From contig NZ_JADWYI010000001.1 of assembly GCF_016904885.1 (NCBI RefSeq), forward strand, positions 3,906,001-3,970,000: a stretch of DNA of 64,000 nucleotides. Reading direction: 5' to 3'. Below are positions 24,959-34,116 of this stretch, piece after piece (position 1 is the stretch's first letter; every line of letters begins with the position of its first letter). Origin of the DNA: Archangium primigenium. GTDB taxonomy: Bacteria; Myxococcota; Myxococcia; Myxococcales; Myxococcaceae. A program made the translations under genes and the position numbers. The notes below the pieces were generated by a model that ran no database searches, was not told the DNA's origin, and was given only the letters and a program-made list of their open reading frames with translations.

Positions 24959-25720
24959 TCAGGGCGGCGTCGGCGCGTCGTCCTCCGCCCGCGTCCACCG
25001 GGGGGCCTCGTTCGGGGCGGGCCGACCCTCGAGCAGCTCGTGGGGGCCGAAGGAGGCCTTGTAGCGCAGGGACGCGCAGCCGAGGACGCGGTAGCCGAGG
25101 TACACGTGGGGGATGCCCCGCGCCCGCGCCAGCTCCACCTGGAACACCACGTTGGCCGAGCCCGGGGACAGCCGCGCGTAGGCCGGATCGTAGAAGAAGT
25201 ACACCGCGCTCCAGGCCCGGGGCGTCTCGTCGCAGATGCCCAGGCCCACCAGCCGCGGGCCGCCCTCGGCGGCGTCGTCGTAGTAGGCCACCTCGCGCGC
25301 CGAGGGGTGGGGGAAGGCGAACTGCAGGAAGTAGTCCCGCGCGCTCAGGGGCGAGGCGTTCCACTCGCGCGTGCGCTCCCGCTCGTCGTGCCAGCGGTGG
25401 TAGAGCGCCAGCCGCTCCGCGTCCACCCGGGGCGGGCCCACCTCCACGCGCAGCCGGGCGCACGCGGCGCGGGCCCGGCGCTGGCTGCGGTTGGGCTGGA
25501 AGGTCGCGGTGGGGATGCGCAAGGACACGCACTCGGCGCAGTCGCGGCACGCGGGCCGGAAGTACATGGGCCCGAAGCGGCGCCAGCCCCGCGTGAGCAG
25601 CACCTCGTACTCCTCGGGGCTCACGTCCTTCATCACCAACTGCTCGAGCGAGGCGCGCTCCTCGGGCAGGTAGCTGCAGGTGTCGGGCGGCTCGATGGAG
25701 TGTCCCACGAGGGTGGCCAT
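24959..25720 (-). CDS. bpt: Aspartate/glutamate leucyltransferase (or arginyl-tRNA-protein transferase)
   Basis: 253 aa. Adds a destabilising residue from aminoacyl-tRNA to the N-terminus of proteins, feeding them to ClpS/ClpAP (N-degron pathway). The N-terminal Cys-rich block CSYLPEERASLEQLV and FGPMYFRPACRDCAECVSLRI, and the C-terminal GNAT-like half with YFFYDPAYARLSPGSANV and YLGYRVLGCASLRYKA, are family hallmarks. Bacterial members mostly use Leu (Bpt), but sequence alone does not exclude Arg. It lies 15 bases after purN on the same strand, so it probably ends the purM-purN operon. Confidence 0.88.
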   Translation of the reverse strand: MATLVGHSIEPPDTCSYLPEERASLEQLVMKDVSPEEYEVLLTRGWRRFGPMYFRPACRDCAECVSLRIPTATFQPNRSQRRARAACARLRVEVGPPRVDAERLALYHRWHDERERTREWNASPLSARDYFLQFAFPHPSAREVAYYDDAAEGGPRLVGLGICDETPRAWSAVYFFYDPAYARLSPGSANVVFQVELARARGIPHVYLGYRVLGCASLRYKASFGPHELLEGRPAPNEAPRWTRAEDDAPTPP

Positions 25721-25735
25721 GCGGCGCGCGGCTCC

Positions 25736-26398
25736 CTAACCCGGCTCGCCGGGGTTGCGCAGGCTCAGGCCGCCCACCGCGGGCCCCAGGGTCGTCACCA
25801 CCCGGCCCGCCTCCAGCCGCACGCCGCCCGTCACGGCCAGCCGCACCACCAGCGGGTAGAGGCGGTGCTCCTCGGCGAGGATGCGCGCGGACAGGGCCGC
25901 CTCGTCGTCCCCGGGCAGCACGGGCACCGCCGCCTGCGCGATGATGGGGCCGGTGTCCATGCCCGCGTCCACGACGTGCACCGTGCACCCGGCCACCTTC
26001 ACGCCCTGGTCGAGCGCCTGGCGCTGGGCATGCAGTCCGGGAAACGCCGGCAGGAGCGAGGGGTGGATGTTGAGCACCCGGCCCGGGAAGCGATCGAGGA
26101 AGTCCGCGCCGAGCAGGCGCATGAAGCCCGCCAGGCACACCCACTCCACGCCCGCGGCCACCAGCGCGTCGCCGAGCGCCCGCTCGAAGTCCGCGCGCGA
26201 CGCCTGGCCCTTGTGATCCAACACCCGCGTCTCCACGCCCGCCTCGCGCGCCCGCTGCAGCGCGAAGGCGGTGGGCACGTTGCACACCACGAGCGCCACC
26301 TCGGCGGGGAAGTCCGGCCGGGCACACGCATCGAGCAGGGCCTGCAGGTTGCTGCCCCCGCCCGACACCAGCACGCCCAGCTTCACCCGGCCGCTCAT
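25736..26398 (-). CDS. purN: Phosphoribosylglycinamide formyltransferase
   Basis: 220 aa, close to the 212 of E. coli PurN. Transfers a formyl group from 10-formyl-THF to GAR in step three of purine synthesis. [18 protein letters not shown] is the phosphate-binding start, [12 protein letters not shown] contains the catalytic Asn and His, and [11 protein letters not shown] the catalytic Asp. The ATG overlaps the purM stop (ATGA), which fixes the start and couples translation. Confidence 0.97.
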   Translation of the reverse strand: MSGRVKLGVLVSGGGSNLQALLDACARPDFPAEVALVVCNVPTAFALQRAREAGVETRVLDHKGQASRADFERALGDALVAAGVEWVCLAGFMRLLGADFLDRFPGRVLNIHPSLLPAFPGLHAQRQALDQGVKVAGCTVHVVDAGMDTGPIIAQAAVPVLPGDDEAALSARILAEEHRLYPLVVRLAVTGGVRLEAGRVVTTLGPAVGGLSLRNPGEPG

Positions 26399-27432
26399 GG
26401 CGCGATGACCGCCGTGGCCTCGCCCGTGCCGGCCTCGATGCGGCCCACCTCGCTGGCCTCCACGCCCCGCGCCTCCAAGAGCGCGAGCGCCACGGCCACG
26501 TCCTCGCGCGCCACCACCGCGATGAGGCCCAGGCCCATGTTGAAGGTGTCGTACATCTCCGCGCGCGCCACTCCGCCCAGCCGCTCGATGAGCTCGAAGA
26601 GGGGGGGGCGCGTCCAGGCCGTGCTGTCGAGCACCGCGCGCGTGCCCTCGGGCAGGCAGCGCGGCAGGTTGCCCGGGATGCCGCTGCCGGTGATGTGCGA
26701 CAGGCCCTTGAGCTTCACCGTCTTCATCAGCGCGAGCACGTCCTTCACGTAGATGCGCGTGGGCTCGAGCAGCGCGTCGACGAGCGGCCGGTCCAGGCCC
26801 TCGGGCACCGCGTCCAGGGGCAGCTTCGCGTCCTCCAGGAGCACCTTGCGCGCCAGCGAGTAGCCGTTGGAGTGCAGCCCCGAGGAGGTGAGCCCGATGA
26901 GCGCGTCGCCCGGCCGGATGTCCCGCCCGTCGATGATCTCCGAGCGCTCCACCACGCCCACGCAGAAGCCGGCCAGGTCGTACTCGCCCCGCGCGTAGAA
27001 GCCCGGCATCTCCGCCGTCTCGCCGCCGAGCAGCGCGCACCCGGCTTGCTCACACCCCTGGGCGATGCCCTTGACCACCTCGGCCGCCGCGTCCACCTCC
27101 AGCCGGCCCGTGGCGAAGTAGTCCAGGAAGAAGAGCGGCTCGGCCCCGGAGGTGAGGATGTCGTTCACCGACATGGCCACCAGGTCGATCCCCACCGTGC
27201 CGTGCCGGCCCGCCTGGAAGGCCACCTTGAGCTTGGTGCCCACACCATCCGTGCCCGACACCAGCACCGGCTCGCGGTACTTGCCCGGGGGCAGGGCGAA
27301 CAGCCCGCCGAACCCACCCACCCCGGCCAGGACCTCTGGCCGCATCGTGCGCGCCGCATGGGGCTTGATGCGCTCGACGAAGGCATCCCCCGCCTCGATA
27401 TCCACTCCCGCCTGCTTGTAGGTCGTTCCCAC
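26395..27432 (-). CDS. purM: Phosphoribosylformylglycinamidine cyclo-ligase (AIR synthetase)
   Basis: 345 aa from the GTG at 27432, exactly the length of E. coli PurM. An upstream ATG would add 30 unrelated residues. Converts FGAM to AIR with [19 protein letters not shown] starts the protein as usual; the conserved [26 protein letters not shown] and [13 protein letters not shown] blocks form the nucleotide and FGAM sites. First gene of the purM-purN-bpt operon, divergent from the CRP-like gene across 164 bases. Confidence 0.97.
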   Translation of the reverse strand: MGTTYKQAGVDIEAGDAFVERIKPHAARTMRPEVLAGVGGFGGLFALPPGKYREPVLVSGTDGVGTKLKVAFQAGRHGTVGIDLVAMSVNDILTSGAEPLFFLDYFATGRLEVDAAAEVVKGIAQGCEQAGCALLGGETAEMPGFYARGEYDLAGFCVGVVERSEIIDGRDIRPGDALIGLTSSGLHSNGYSLARKVLLEDAKLPLDAVPEGLDRPLVDALLEPTRIYVKDVLALMKTVKLKGLSHITGSGIPGNLPRCLPEGTRAVLDSTAWTRPPLFELIERLGGVARAEMYDTFNMGLGLIAVVAREDVAVALALLEARGVEASEVGRIEAGTGEATAVIAP

Positions 27433-27556
27433 GCCGGGCCTTGTACCGGCTTTGCCCACCTCCTGTCTCGCCTCACGCCATGCCCCCGGGGCCCCGGACC
27501 GAGGTGGGTGCCTGGACGACACCTGAGGGGAGAAGGACGGAAGCGCCAGACGGAAT

Positions 27557-27585
27557 TTGACCCTATGAATCGGGACGGCTTAACT
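27557..27585 (+). promoter_or_regulatory. Promoter of the CRP-like/phosphodiesterase operon
   Basis: TTGACC (27557-27562), 17 bases, TTAACT (27580-27585). The ATG at 27597 would be only a few bases from the start of transcription. The -10 match is modest. Confidence 0.45.
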
Positions 27586-27596
27586 CCCGGATCGCG

Positions 27597-28247
27597 ATGG
27601 GCGCCGAGGAAACCCTCTTTCAACGTTTCGGCAAGGAGTTCCCGAAGGGCACGACCCTCTTCCGCGAGGGAGAGACGGGCAAGGAGATGTTCGTCCTGCA
27701 GTCGGGACGAATCGCCATCTCCAAGCGCGTGCGCGACGAGGAAAAGGTGTTGGCGGTGCTCGGTCCGGGGGAGTTCTTCGGCGAGATGGCCATCATCTCC
27801 AACCGGCCGCGCAATGCCACGGCCACGGTGAGCGAGGACGCCAAGCTGCTCGTCATCGACCCGAAGACCTTCGAGGGCATGATCCGCGGCAACGCGGAGA
27901 TCGCCGTGCGGATGATCAAGAAGCTCGCCGAGCGCCTGTCCGAGGCGGACGCGCAGATCGAGAACCTCCTGCACGGCGACCCGTCCAGCCGCGTGGTGCA
28001 CCACGTGCTGCAGGCGTGCCGCCTGCGGGGCCGGCCCACCGACGAGGGCATGGAGATCGATCTCAACCTGCGCGAGCTTCCTCGGCAGCTGGGCGTGGGA
28101 GAGCCGGCCATCCGGCTCGTGTTGGACCGGCTCCACCGCGCGGGGATGCTCAGCCTGGGCGATGACAGCCTCACCGTGCAGGATACGGCGCGGCTGCACG
28201 ACTTCCTCCAATACCTGGAGATGAAGTGGAAGTTCGGAGATCTCTAG
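27597..28247 (+). CDS. CRP/FNR-type cyclic-nucleotide-binding transcription regulator
   Basis: 216 aa. Residues 10-120 form a cyclic-nucleotide-binding barrel, with GPGEFFGEMAIISNRPRNATATV as the phosphate-binding cassette including the Glu and Arg that contact the cyclic phosphate in CAP. After the dimer helix (MIKKLAERLSEADAQIENLL), residues 135-200 make a winged helix, with LNLRELPRQLGVGEPAIRLVLDRL as its recognition part. Cys clusters of FNR are absent, so a cyclic nucleotide rather than O2 is the likely ligand. It is one base upstream of a putative cyclic-nucleotide phosphodiesterase gene, which supports that ligand class. Confidence 0.9.
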   Translation: MGAEETLFQRFGKEFPKGTTLFREGETGKEMFVLQSGRIAISKRVRDEEKVLAVLGPGEFFGEMAIISNRPRNATATVSEDAKLLVIDPKTFEGMIRGNAEIAVRMIKKLAERLSEADAQIENLLHGDPSSRVVHHVLQACRLRGRPTDEGMEIDLNLRELPRQLGVGEPAIRLVLDRLHRAGMLSLGDDSLTVQDTARLHDFLQYLEMKWKFGDL

Positions 28248-28248
28248 C

Positions 28249-29007
28249 GTGAAGCTCCAGGTCCTAGGGTGCCACGGAGGAGAGCTTCCCGCCTGCCGCA
28301 CCACGTGCTTCCTCGTGGACGACGTGCTCGCGCTGGACGCGGGCGCGCTCACGAGCACGTTGTCGCTCGAGCAGCTGTGCCGCATCGACGACATCATCGT
28401 CGGCCACAGCCACTTCGATCACGTGAAGGATCTGCCGCTCATGGCGGACCTCATCATCGGGCGGCGGGACAAGCCGGTCACCATCCACGCCTCGCGCGAG
28501 TGTGCCCGGGCCCTGCGCGAGAACATGTTCAACAACGCGCTCTGGCCGGACTTCACGCGCATCCCCACGCGCAAGGAGCCCGTGCTGCGCATCAAGGCCT
28601 TCCGCGCGGGGAGCACCTTCCAGGTGGGCCCCTACACGGTGCAGTCCGTGCCCGTGCACCACCCGGTGGAGTCGTGCGGCTTCGTCATCACCCGGGGCCG
28701 CGTGTCCATGGCCATGAGCGGGGACACCGGCCCCACGGACAAGCTGTGGAAGGTGCTCAACCAGACGCCCACGCTCAAGGCGCTGCTCATCGAGACGAGC
28801 TTCCCCAACGCGCTGCAGCAACTGGCCGACGTGTCCGGGCACCTCACGCCCGCCACGCTCAAGAGCGAACTGGCCAAGTTCGAGCGGGACGACGGCACGA
28901 GCGTGCTGCTCTACCACCTCAAGCCCGCCTTCGTGCAGGCGGTCAAGCGCGAGGTGGCGGACATGCCCGTGGAAGTGCTGGAGCTCGGGGACACGTTCGA
29001 GTTCTAG
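28249..29007 (+). CDS. Metallo-beta-lactamase-fold, putative class II cyclic-nucleotide phosphodiesterase
   Basis: 252 aa with GTG start one base after the previous stop. The metal motif is GHSHFDHVKDLPLM (HxHxDH). Further ligands are in VPVHHPVES, MSGDTGPTDKLW and YHLKPAFV. The layout (short N-terminal strand, motif at 60, late His) resembles the PDE1-type class II 3',5'-cyclic-nucleotide phosphodiesterases more than RNase Z or glyoxalase II. The Leu of the classic HxHLDH is Phe. Coupling to a CRP-like regulator supports a role in removing the ligand of that regulator. If wrong, it is an uncharacterised MBL hydrolase. Confidence 0.72.
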   Translation: MKLQVLGCHGGELPACRTTCFLVDDVLALDAGALTSTLSLEQLCRIDDIIVGHSHFDHVKDLPLMADLIIGRRDKPVTIHASRECARALRENMFNNALWPDFTRIPTRKEPVLRIKAFRAGSTFQVGPYTVQSVPVHHPVESCGFVITRGRVSMAMSGDTGPTDKLWKVLNQTPTLKALLIETSFPNALQQLADVSGHLTPATLKSELAKFERDDGTSVLLYHLKPAFVQAVKREVADMPVEVLELGDTFEF

Positions 29008-29029
29008 GGGGCGGGCTCCCGGTTGGGAG

Positions 29030-29057
29030 TTGACGGCTCCCGGGCAGTGGGATTAAC
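29030..29057 (+). promoter_or_regulatory. Possible accD promoter
   Basis: TTGACG (29030-29035), then GATTAA or ATTAAC about 15-16 bases on (29051-29057). The ATG at 29068 would be within about ten bases of the transcript start. The spacer is short, so this is uncertain. Confidence 0.35.
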
Positions 29058-29067
29058 CGGGGCCCCC

Positions 29068-29913
29068 ATGGCCTGGTTCTCCAAGAAGCCCCGTATCGCC
29101 ACCACTCCCGAGCCCGTCGACGCCCCCAGCCGCATGCAGGGGCTCTGGGCCAAGTGCGAGAGTTGCGACGAGATCCTCTACCGGCAGGAGCTGGAGAAGA
29201 ACCTCAACGTCTGCCCCCACTGTGAGCACCACCTGCCGTGGCCGGCGCGCGCCCGCCTGGCGTCGCTGCTCGACCCGGACAGCTTCGAGGAGTTCGACAA
29301 GGAGCTCGAGCCGCAGGATCCGCTCGGGTTCTCCGACTCGAAGAAGTACAAGGACCGGCTGCGCTCCACGCGCAAGGCGCTGGGCGAGAACGACGCCTTC
29401 ATCTCCGGCGTGGGCCGCATCGAGGGCCAGCAGGTGTCGGTGGGCTGCTTCGTGTTCGAGTTCATGGGCGGCTCCATGGGCTCGGTGGTGGGCGAGAAGT
29501 GCACGCGGGTGTTCGAGCGCGCGCACGAGCTCAAGTGCCCGGCCATCGTCTTCTCCGCCTCGGGCGGCGCGCGCATGCAGGAGGGCATCTTCTCCCTCAT
29601 GCAGATGGCCAAGACGAGCGCGGCCATCGCCCGCTTCCGCAACGTGGGCAAGCCCTACATCTCCGTGCTCCTGCACCCCACCACGGGCGGCGTGGCGGCC
29701 TCGTTCTCGTGGCTGGGCGACGTGATGCTCGCCGAGCCCAAGGCGCTCATCGGCTTCGCCGGTCCGCGCGTCATCGAGCAGACCATCCGCCAGAAGCTGC
29801 CCGAGGGCTTCCAGCGCTCGGAGTTCCTCGTGGAGCACGGCATGCTCGACGCCATCGTCCAGCGCAAGGATCTGCGCGCCAAGCTCCACCAGGTCATCTC
29901 CCTGCTCGGCTAG
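29068..29913 (+). CDS. accD: Acetyl-CoA carboxylase carboxyltransferase subunit beta
   Basis: 281 aa. Zinc-ribbon plus crotonase-fold subunit that, with AccA, moves CO2 from biotin to acetyl-CoA in the first step of fatty-acid synthesis. WAKCESCDEILYRQEL and VCPHCEHH give the four Cys ligands. FSASGGARMQEGIFSLMQM and LLHPTTGGVAASFSWLGD form the acyl-CoA oxyanion region. The ATG at 29068 starts the family-typical MAWFSKKP. It is followed by folC, the same order as in many proteobacteria. Confidence 0.97.
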   Translation: MAWFSKKPRIATTPEPVDAPSRMQGLWAKCESCDEILYRQELEKNLNVCPHCEHHLPWPARARLASLLDPDSFEEFDKELEPQDPLGFSDSKKYKDRLRSTRKALGENDAFISGVGRIEGQQVSVGCFVFEFMGGSMGSVVGEKCTRVFERAHELKCPAIVFSASGGARMQEGIFSLMQMAKTSAAIARFRNVGKPYISVLLHPTTGGVAASFSWLGDVMLAEPKALIGFAGPRVIEQTIRQKLPEGFQRSEFLVEHGMLDAIVQRKDLRAKLHQVISLLG

Positions 29914-29937
29914 GCCGTCCCCTCGCGCCCTCGACGG

Positions 29938-31239
29938 ATGACGACGCCCCGCACCCCCGTGGAGGCGCTGGAGTTCTTCTCCCGCCTCAGTCCCTCCAGC
30001 ATCAAGCTCGGCCTGGAGCGGGTGGACGCCGCCCTGGAGGCGCTCGGCCATCCCGAGCGGCGCTTTCCCGCGCTGCACGTGGCGGGCACCAACGGCAAGG
30101 GCAGCACGTGCGCCTTCGCCTCGGCCATGCTCCACGCCGAGGGCCACCGGGTGGGGCTGTACACCTCGCCGCACCTGGTGCGCGTCAACGAGCGCATCCG
30201 CGTGGACGGGGTGGAGATTACCGACGAGGTGTTCGGCCAGCGGATTTTGGAGGTGCTGGAGCGCCACCCGGACGCCGGGGAACTCACGTACTTCGAGTTC
30301 GGCACCGTGGTGGCCTTCTGGCACTTCGCCCGCGAGGCGGTGGACGTGGCCGTGGTGGAGGTGGGGCTGGGCGGCCGGCTGGACGCCACCCGCGCGTGTG
30401 AGGCGCGCGTGACCGCCATCACCCCCGTGTCCTTCGATCACACCGAGTACCTCGGCCACACCCTGGAGGCCATCGCCGGGGAGAAGGCCGGCATCCTCAA
30501 GCCCGGCGTTCCCGGGGTGATCAGCCAGCAGGCCCCCGAGGCGCTCGCGGCCATCACCGCCCGGGCCGAGGCGCTGGGGGCTCCCCTGGTGCTCGAGGGC
30601 CGCGACTTCGGCTTGGATGCCCGCCCGGACGGCACCCTGGCCTACTGGGGCCCGCACCTGGCGGTGGAGGGCCTCACCCTGGGGCTCCGGGGCGCGCACC
30701 AGCGGGGCAACGCCGCGGTGGCCGTGGCCCTGGTGGAGCAGGGGAGGGCCCAGGGGCTCCCGGTCTCGCCCGAGGCCATCCGCACGGGCCTGGCCCGGGC
30801 CCGGTGGCCGGGTCGGCTGGAGGAGCTGGGCGGCCCGCCGCCGCTGGTGCTGGATGGGGCGCACAACCCCGCCGGGATCCAGGTGCTGCTCGCGGGCCTG
30901 CGCTCGCTCTACCCGGGCCGCCGGGTGCACTGCGTCTTCGGCGTGGTGGGCGACAAGGACCGGCGCCCCATGCTCGAGGCCCTGCTGCCCACGTGCGCCT
31001 CGGTGCACCTGACGCCCCTGGACACCCCCCGCTCCCTGGCCCCCGAGCGCTACCTCGACGAGGCCCGGGCCTTGTGCGCGGATGTAGGGGCTTATTCCTC
31101 GTTGGAGGCGGCGCTCGCTGGAGCGCACTCCCGGGCGTCGGAGAACGACGTTATCTTGTGTACGGGTTCGCTCTTCCTGGTGGGTGCGGTACGCGCCAGG
31201 TGGGGTGGAAACCTTGGCGCGTTGCATCACAGTCCCTAG
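29938..31239 (+). CDS. folC: Folylpolyglutamate synthase/dihydrofolate synthase
   Basis: 433 aa. Adds glutamate to dihydropteroate and folates. The P-loop is VAGTNGKGSTCAFASAML (about 47). TSPHLVRVNERIRVDG, VVEVGLGGRLDATRAC and LDGAHNPAGIQVLL are the Mur-ligase-family signatures of FolC. It begins 24 bases after accD, so one transcript is likely. Nothing unusual. Confidence 0.97.
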   Translation: MTTPRTPVEALEFFSRLSPSSIKLGLERVDAALEALGHPERRFPALHVAGTNGKGSTCAFASAMLHAEGHRVGLYTSPHLVRVNERIRVDGVEITDEVFGQRILEVLERHPDAGELTYFEFGTVVAFWHFAREAVDVAVVEVGLGGRLDATRACEARVTAITPVSFDHTEYLGHTLEAIAGEKAGILKPGVPGVISQQAPEALAAITARAEALGAPLVLEGRDFGLDARPDGTLAYWGPHLAVEGLTLGLRGAHQRGNAAVAVALVEQGRAQGLPVSPEAIRTGLARARWPGRLEELGGPPPLVLDGAHNPAGIQVLLAGLRSLYPGRRVHCVFGVVGDKDRRPMLEALLPTCASVHLTPLDTPRSLAPERYLDEARALCADVGAYSSLEAALAGAHSRASENDVILCTGSLFLVGAVRARWGGNLGALHHSP

Positions 31240-31248
31240 GTTCACATC

Positions 31249-32529
31249 ATGCGCTTGCCGGATTGGAGAGCGGCGACTCCAACGGGTCCCCATACACCGA
31301 CGGTCGACGAGGTCGACTTCCGGTCGCTCTACCAGAAGACGAAGTACGTCGTGGAAACCGCGGATGGCTGGTCGCTCGTCATCACGCGCTATCGCCCCGT
31401 CAAGCAGCCCTTCGCCCAGCCCCTGTTCGGCGAGCCGCTCTTGCTGGTGCATGGCTTCTCGCAGAACCGCCACGCCTGGACGAGCGGGCAGTTCGTCAAG
31501 AACCTGCTGTTCTTCGGGGTGGACATCCACATCCTGGAGCTGCGCGGCCACGGCAAGAGCTCCATCGAGTTCCAGAAGGAGCGCGCCGAGCGCTTCCGCC
31601 GCCCGCTGCCGCCGGACCTGGACTACGGCTGGGACATCGACAGCTACTTCCTCTACGACCTGCCGGCGGCGGTGTCCGGGGTCAAGCGCATCACCCGGCG
31701 CGAGCGCATCTTCTACTGCGGCCACTCCATGGGCGGCATGCTCGGCTACGGCTACGCGGGCATCCACGACGACTTCGAGGGGCTCATCACCATCGGCTCG
31801 GCGGCGGATCTGGGCCGGGGCGCCTTCGTGCTGCGCATGCTGTCCATGTGGGCGCCCGCGGTGGGCGCGAGCATCGATCTGCTGCTGGCGGGCCTCAACC
31901 TGGAGCGGCGCCTGGGGCACACGGGCCGCCAGGTGCTCTCCCGCGCCGCGTCGTCGCTCAACGCGGGGCTCGCCCGGTGGCTCGCGCCCAAGGACGCGCC
32001 CGAGCCGCGCCGCTTCCACGTCATTCCCATGAATGACTGGCTCAAGTTCGCCGAGCGCCAGCTGGCGCGCGCCGAGCAGCAGCCGCTCTTCAACTACATC
32101 ACCACGCGCGTCAACCGGCTGAGCAACCCCGCGCGCGCCAGTGCCCAGGACGTGCGCTGGCTCCTGCGCGAGGGCGGTGAGCCCGAGCCGCGCAAGGTGG
32201 TGGAGCAGTTCGTGCGGTGGATCCGCGGCGGGGAGATGGTCTGCTACCGCACGGGGTTCGATTTCCAGCGCGGCTTCTCGAAGATCCGCATCCCCATCGC
32301 CATCATCTTCGGGGACATGGATCCGCTGGCGTCGCTGGAGTCCACCCGGAGCGTGTACCACGCGGCCAAGAGCGAGTACCTGCTGTGGCGCCCGGTGAAG
32401 GGCAACAGCCACCTCGAGCTGACCATGGGGCACGACATCCGGCAGATCTGCTACGACATCAAGAACCTCATCGAGTACGCGCGCACGCACCGGGGCAACC
32501 GGCTGCCCGCGCTGCCCCGGCTGCGCTAA
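31249..32529 (+). CDS. Alpha/beta-hydrolase, esterase/lipase-like
   Basis: 426 aa. The core fold begins PLLLVHGFSQNRHAWTSGQF (oxyanion His-Gly). The nucleophile elbow is CGHSMGGMLGYG with the serine about residue 164. The acid lies in IIFGDMDPLASLES and the catalytic His in KGNSHLELTMGHD. A long insert after the first strands and the cap region (about 190-300) make it larger than simple esterases. No signal peptide is seen. It starts nine bases after folC. Resembles lipid or polyester hydrolases, but the substrate cannot be assigned. Confidence 0.88.
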   Translation: MRLPDWRAATPTGPHTPTVDEVDFRSLYQKTKYVVETADGWSLVITRYRPVKQPFAQPLFGEPLLLVHGFSQNRHAWTSGQFVKNLLFFGVDIHILELRGHGKSSIEFQKERAERFRRPLPPDLDYGWDIDSYFLYDLPAAVSGVKRITRRERIFYCGHSMGGMLGYGYAGIHDDFEGLITIGSAADLGRGAFVLRMLSMWAPAVGASIDLLLAGLNLERRLGHTGRQVLSRAASSLNAGLARWLAPKDAPEPRRFHVIPMNDWLKFAERQLARAEQQPLFNYITTRVNRLSNPARASAQDVRWLLREGGEPEPRKVVEQFVRWIRGGEMVCYRTGFDFQRGFSKIRIPIAIIFGDMDPLASLESTRSVYHAAKSEYLLWRPVKGNSHLELTMGHDIRQICYDIKNLIEYARTHRGNRLPALPRLR

Positions 32530-32600
32530 CGCGCGGCCGGTAACAGAGAGGTCCACGGGAAAGTTGGAGCCAGGGTGGCGCGTGTTACCTTCGAGGTGGC

Positions 32601-34094
32601 ATGCGTTCCCTCATCCAGAAGTCGTTCCCGAAGCTCCTCGTCCTCGCGCTGCTCGTGGGGGTGTGGAGCCCGGCGCGGGCGCAGGAGGCCGGCGCCCTCA
32701 ACGCCATCACGAGCGTGAACGTGAGGGGCGGGACGGTGGAGATCGTCGGGACGAAGAAGCCCAACTTCACCACCTTCAGCCTGACGGATCCGCCCCGCCT
32801 GGTCATCGACATCGCCGAGGCCACCTTCTCCGGCGTGAAGGAGGACATCGCGGTCGGCAATGGCACCATCACCGCCATCCGCACGGCGGGCTACGGCTCG
32901 GATGACTCGTCCATCGCCCGGGTGCTCATCGGCTACGCGCGCGAGGTGGAGACGGACATCCAGGCGCGGGGCAACACCCTGGTGGTGAGCGTGGCCGGCG
33001 CCGGTGGCACGGCCGTGGCGGCGCTCACGCCTCCCCCGACCCCCACGCCCGCTCCGGCGGCGCCGACGCCCCCTCCGGCCGCCCAGACCCCGAGCCCCGG
33101 CGGCGCCTCGGCGCCCACCGCGACCGCTCCGGCCACGAACCCTGGTGGCACGGCGGATCAGGCGGCCCAGGCGGCCCAGGAAGAGCGCAAGCGGCAGGAC
33201 GCCGCCGCGGCCCAGGCGACGCTCGCGGCGCAGGAGGAGCGCAAGCGGCAGGAGGCGGCGGCCACCCAGGCGGCGCAGGAGGAGCGCAAGCGGCAGGAGG
33301 CGGCGGCCGCGCAGGCCACCCAGGCGCGGGAGGCCGAGGCCCGGCGTCAGGCCGAGGCGCGCGCCGAGGCCGATCGCAAGGCCCGCGTGGAGTCCGAGCG
33401 CGTGGCGGCCCAGCAGGCCGAGCAGCAGCGCGCCCAGGCCGAGACCGAGAAGCAGCGCCGGGACGCGGAGGCGCGCGCGGCGGCCGAGCTGAAGCAGCGC
33501 CAGGCGGCCGAGGACAAGGCGCGCCGGGACGCGGAGGCGCGCGCGGCGGCCGAGGAGCGGCAGCAGCGGCAGCAGGAGGCACGCGCGGCGGCCGAGCAGA
33601 AGCAGCGCGACGCGGCCGAGGAGCGGCGGCAGCGGCAGGAGGAGGCACGCGCGGCGGCCGAGGAGCGGCGGCGCGAGCGGGACGAAGCGCGTCAGGAGCG
33701 GCTCGCCCAGGCGGAGCCGCCGGCCCGCGTGGCGCCGGAGCAGGGCACGCGCGCCGCCGTGTCGTCGCGCCGCAAGACGCTGGCGCTGGTGGGCTTCCGG
33801 CAGGTGTCGGGCGGCTCGCGCATCTTCCTGCGCACCGACGAGCCCGTGCGCTACTCGGTCTCCAAGGCGGAGCGCACGGTGGTGCTGGAGCTGGAGAACA
33901 CCCGCGTGGACGTGAACAACACGCGCCCGCTGGACACCTCCTTCTTCGACACGGCGGTGAACCGGGTGGAGGCGGACCCCGGCCCCGCGCAGACGGTGCG
34001 CGTGACCATCCGCCTCAAGCAGCAGGTTCCCTTCCAGACGCACCAGGAGGGCAACGAGCTGTCGATCGAGTTCCTCCGCCCCGACCGCCGGTGA
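32601..34094 (+). CDS. AMIN-domain envelope protein with Ala/Glu/Arg coiled coil
   Basis: 497 aa. Signal peptide (LLVLALLVGVWSPARAQ), then an AMIN domain (about 30-125; FSLTDPPRLVIDIAEATF), a fold that targets proteins to the periplasm and binds peptidoglycan or pilus parts. A Pro/Ala linker leads into about 190 residues of charged heptad-like repeats (EERKRQEAAA, EARAAAEE). The C-terminal 100 residues (FRQVSGGSRIFLRTDEPVRYSVS ... RVTIRLKQQVPFQ) look like a second AMIN domain. The long helix could span the periplasm between two wall- or pilus-binding ends. It is directly upstream of lptD. Confidence 0.85.
   Translation: MRSLIQKSFPKLLVLALLVGVWSPARAQEAGALNAITSVNVRGGTVEIVGTKKPNFTTFSLTDPPRLVIDIAEATFSGVKEDIAVGNGTITAIRTAGYGSDDSSIARVLIGYAREVETDIQARGNTLVVSVAGAGGTAVAALTPPPTPTPAPAAPTPPPAAQTPSPGGASAPTATAPATNPGGTADQAAQAAQEERKRQDAAAAQATLAAQEERKRQEAAATQAAQEERKRQEAAAAQATQAREAEARRQAEARAEADRKARVESERVAAQQAEQQRAQAETEKQRRDAEARAAAELKQRQAAEDKARRDAEARAAAEERQQRQQEARAAAEQKQRDAAEERRQRQEEARAAAEERRRERDEARQERLAQAEPPARVAPEQGTRAAVSSRRKTLALVGFRQVSGGSRIFLRTDEPVRYSVSKAERTVVLELENTRVDVNNTRPLDTSFFDTAVNRVEADPGPAQTVRVTIRLKQQVPFQTHQEGNELSIEFLRPDRR
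33180..33720 (+). repeat. Low-complexity coiled-coil repeats in the AMIN protein
   Basis: Degenerate repeats of GAGGAGCGCAAGCGGCAGGA-like units (33180-33300) and GCGCGCGGCGGCCGAGGAG-like units (33470-33670) encode Glu/Arg/Ala heptads. Repeat number may vary between strains. Confidence 0.8.
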
Positions 34095-34116
34095 TGTTGA
34101 TATAGGGCTCCAGGCC

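Noticed and set aside
29053-32556. Very long open frame on the minus strand opposite accD-folC-hydrolase
   Set aside because: It is the reverse-frame shadow of three well-supported genes, rich in His/Gln/Arg/Ala with no domain. High GC leaves stop codons rare.
33180-33720. CRISPR-like or satellite repeat
   Set aside because: Repeats are degenerate, in frame and encode heptads of the AMIN protein.
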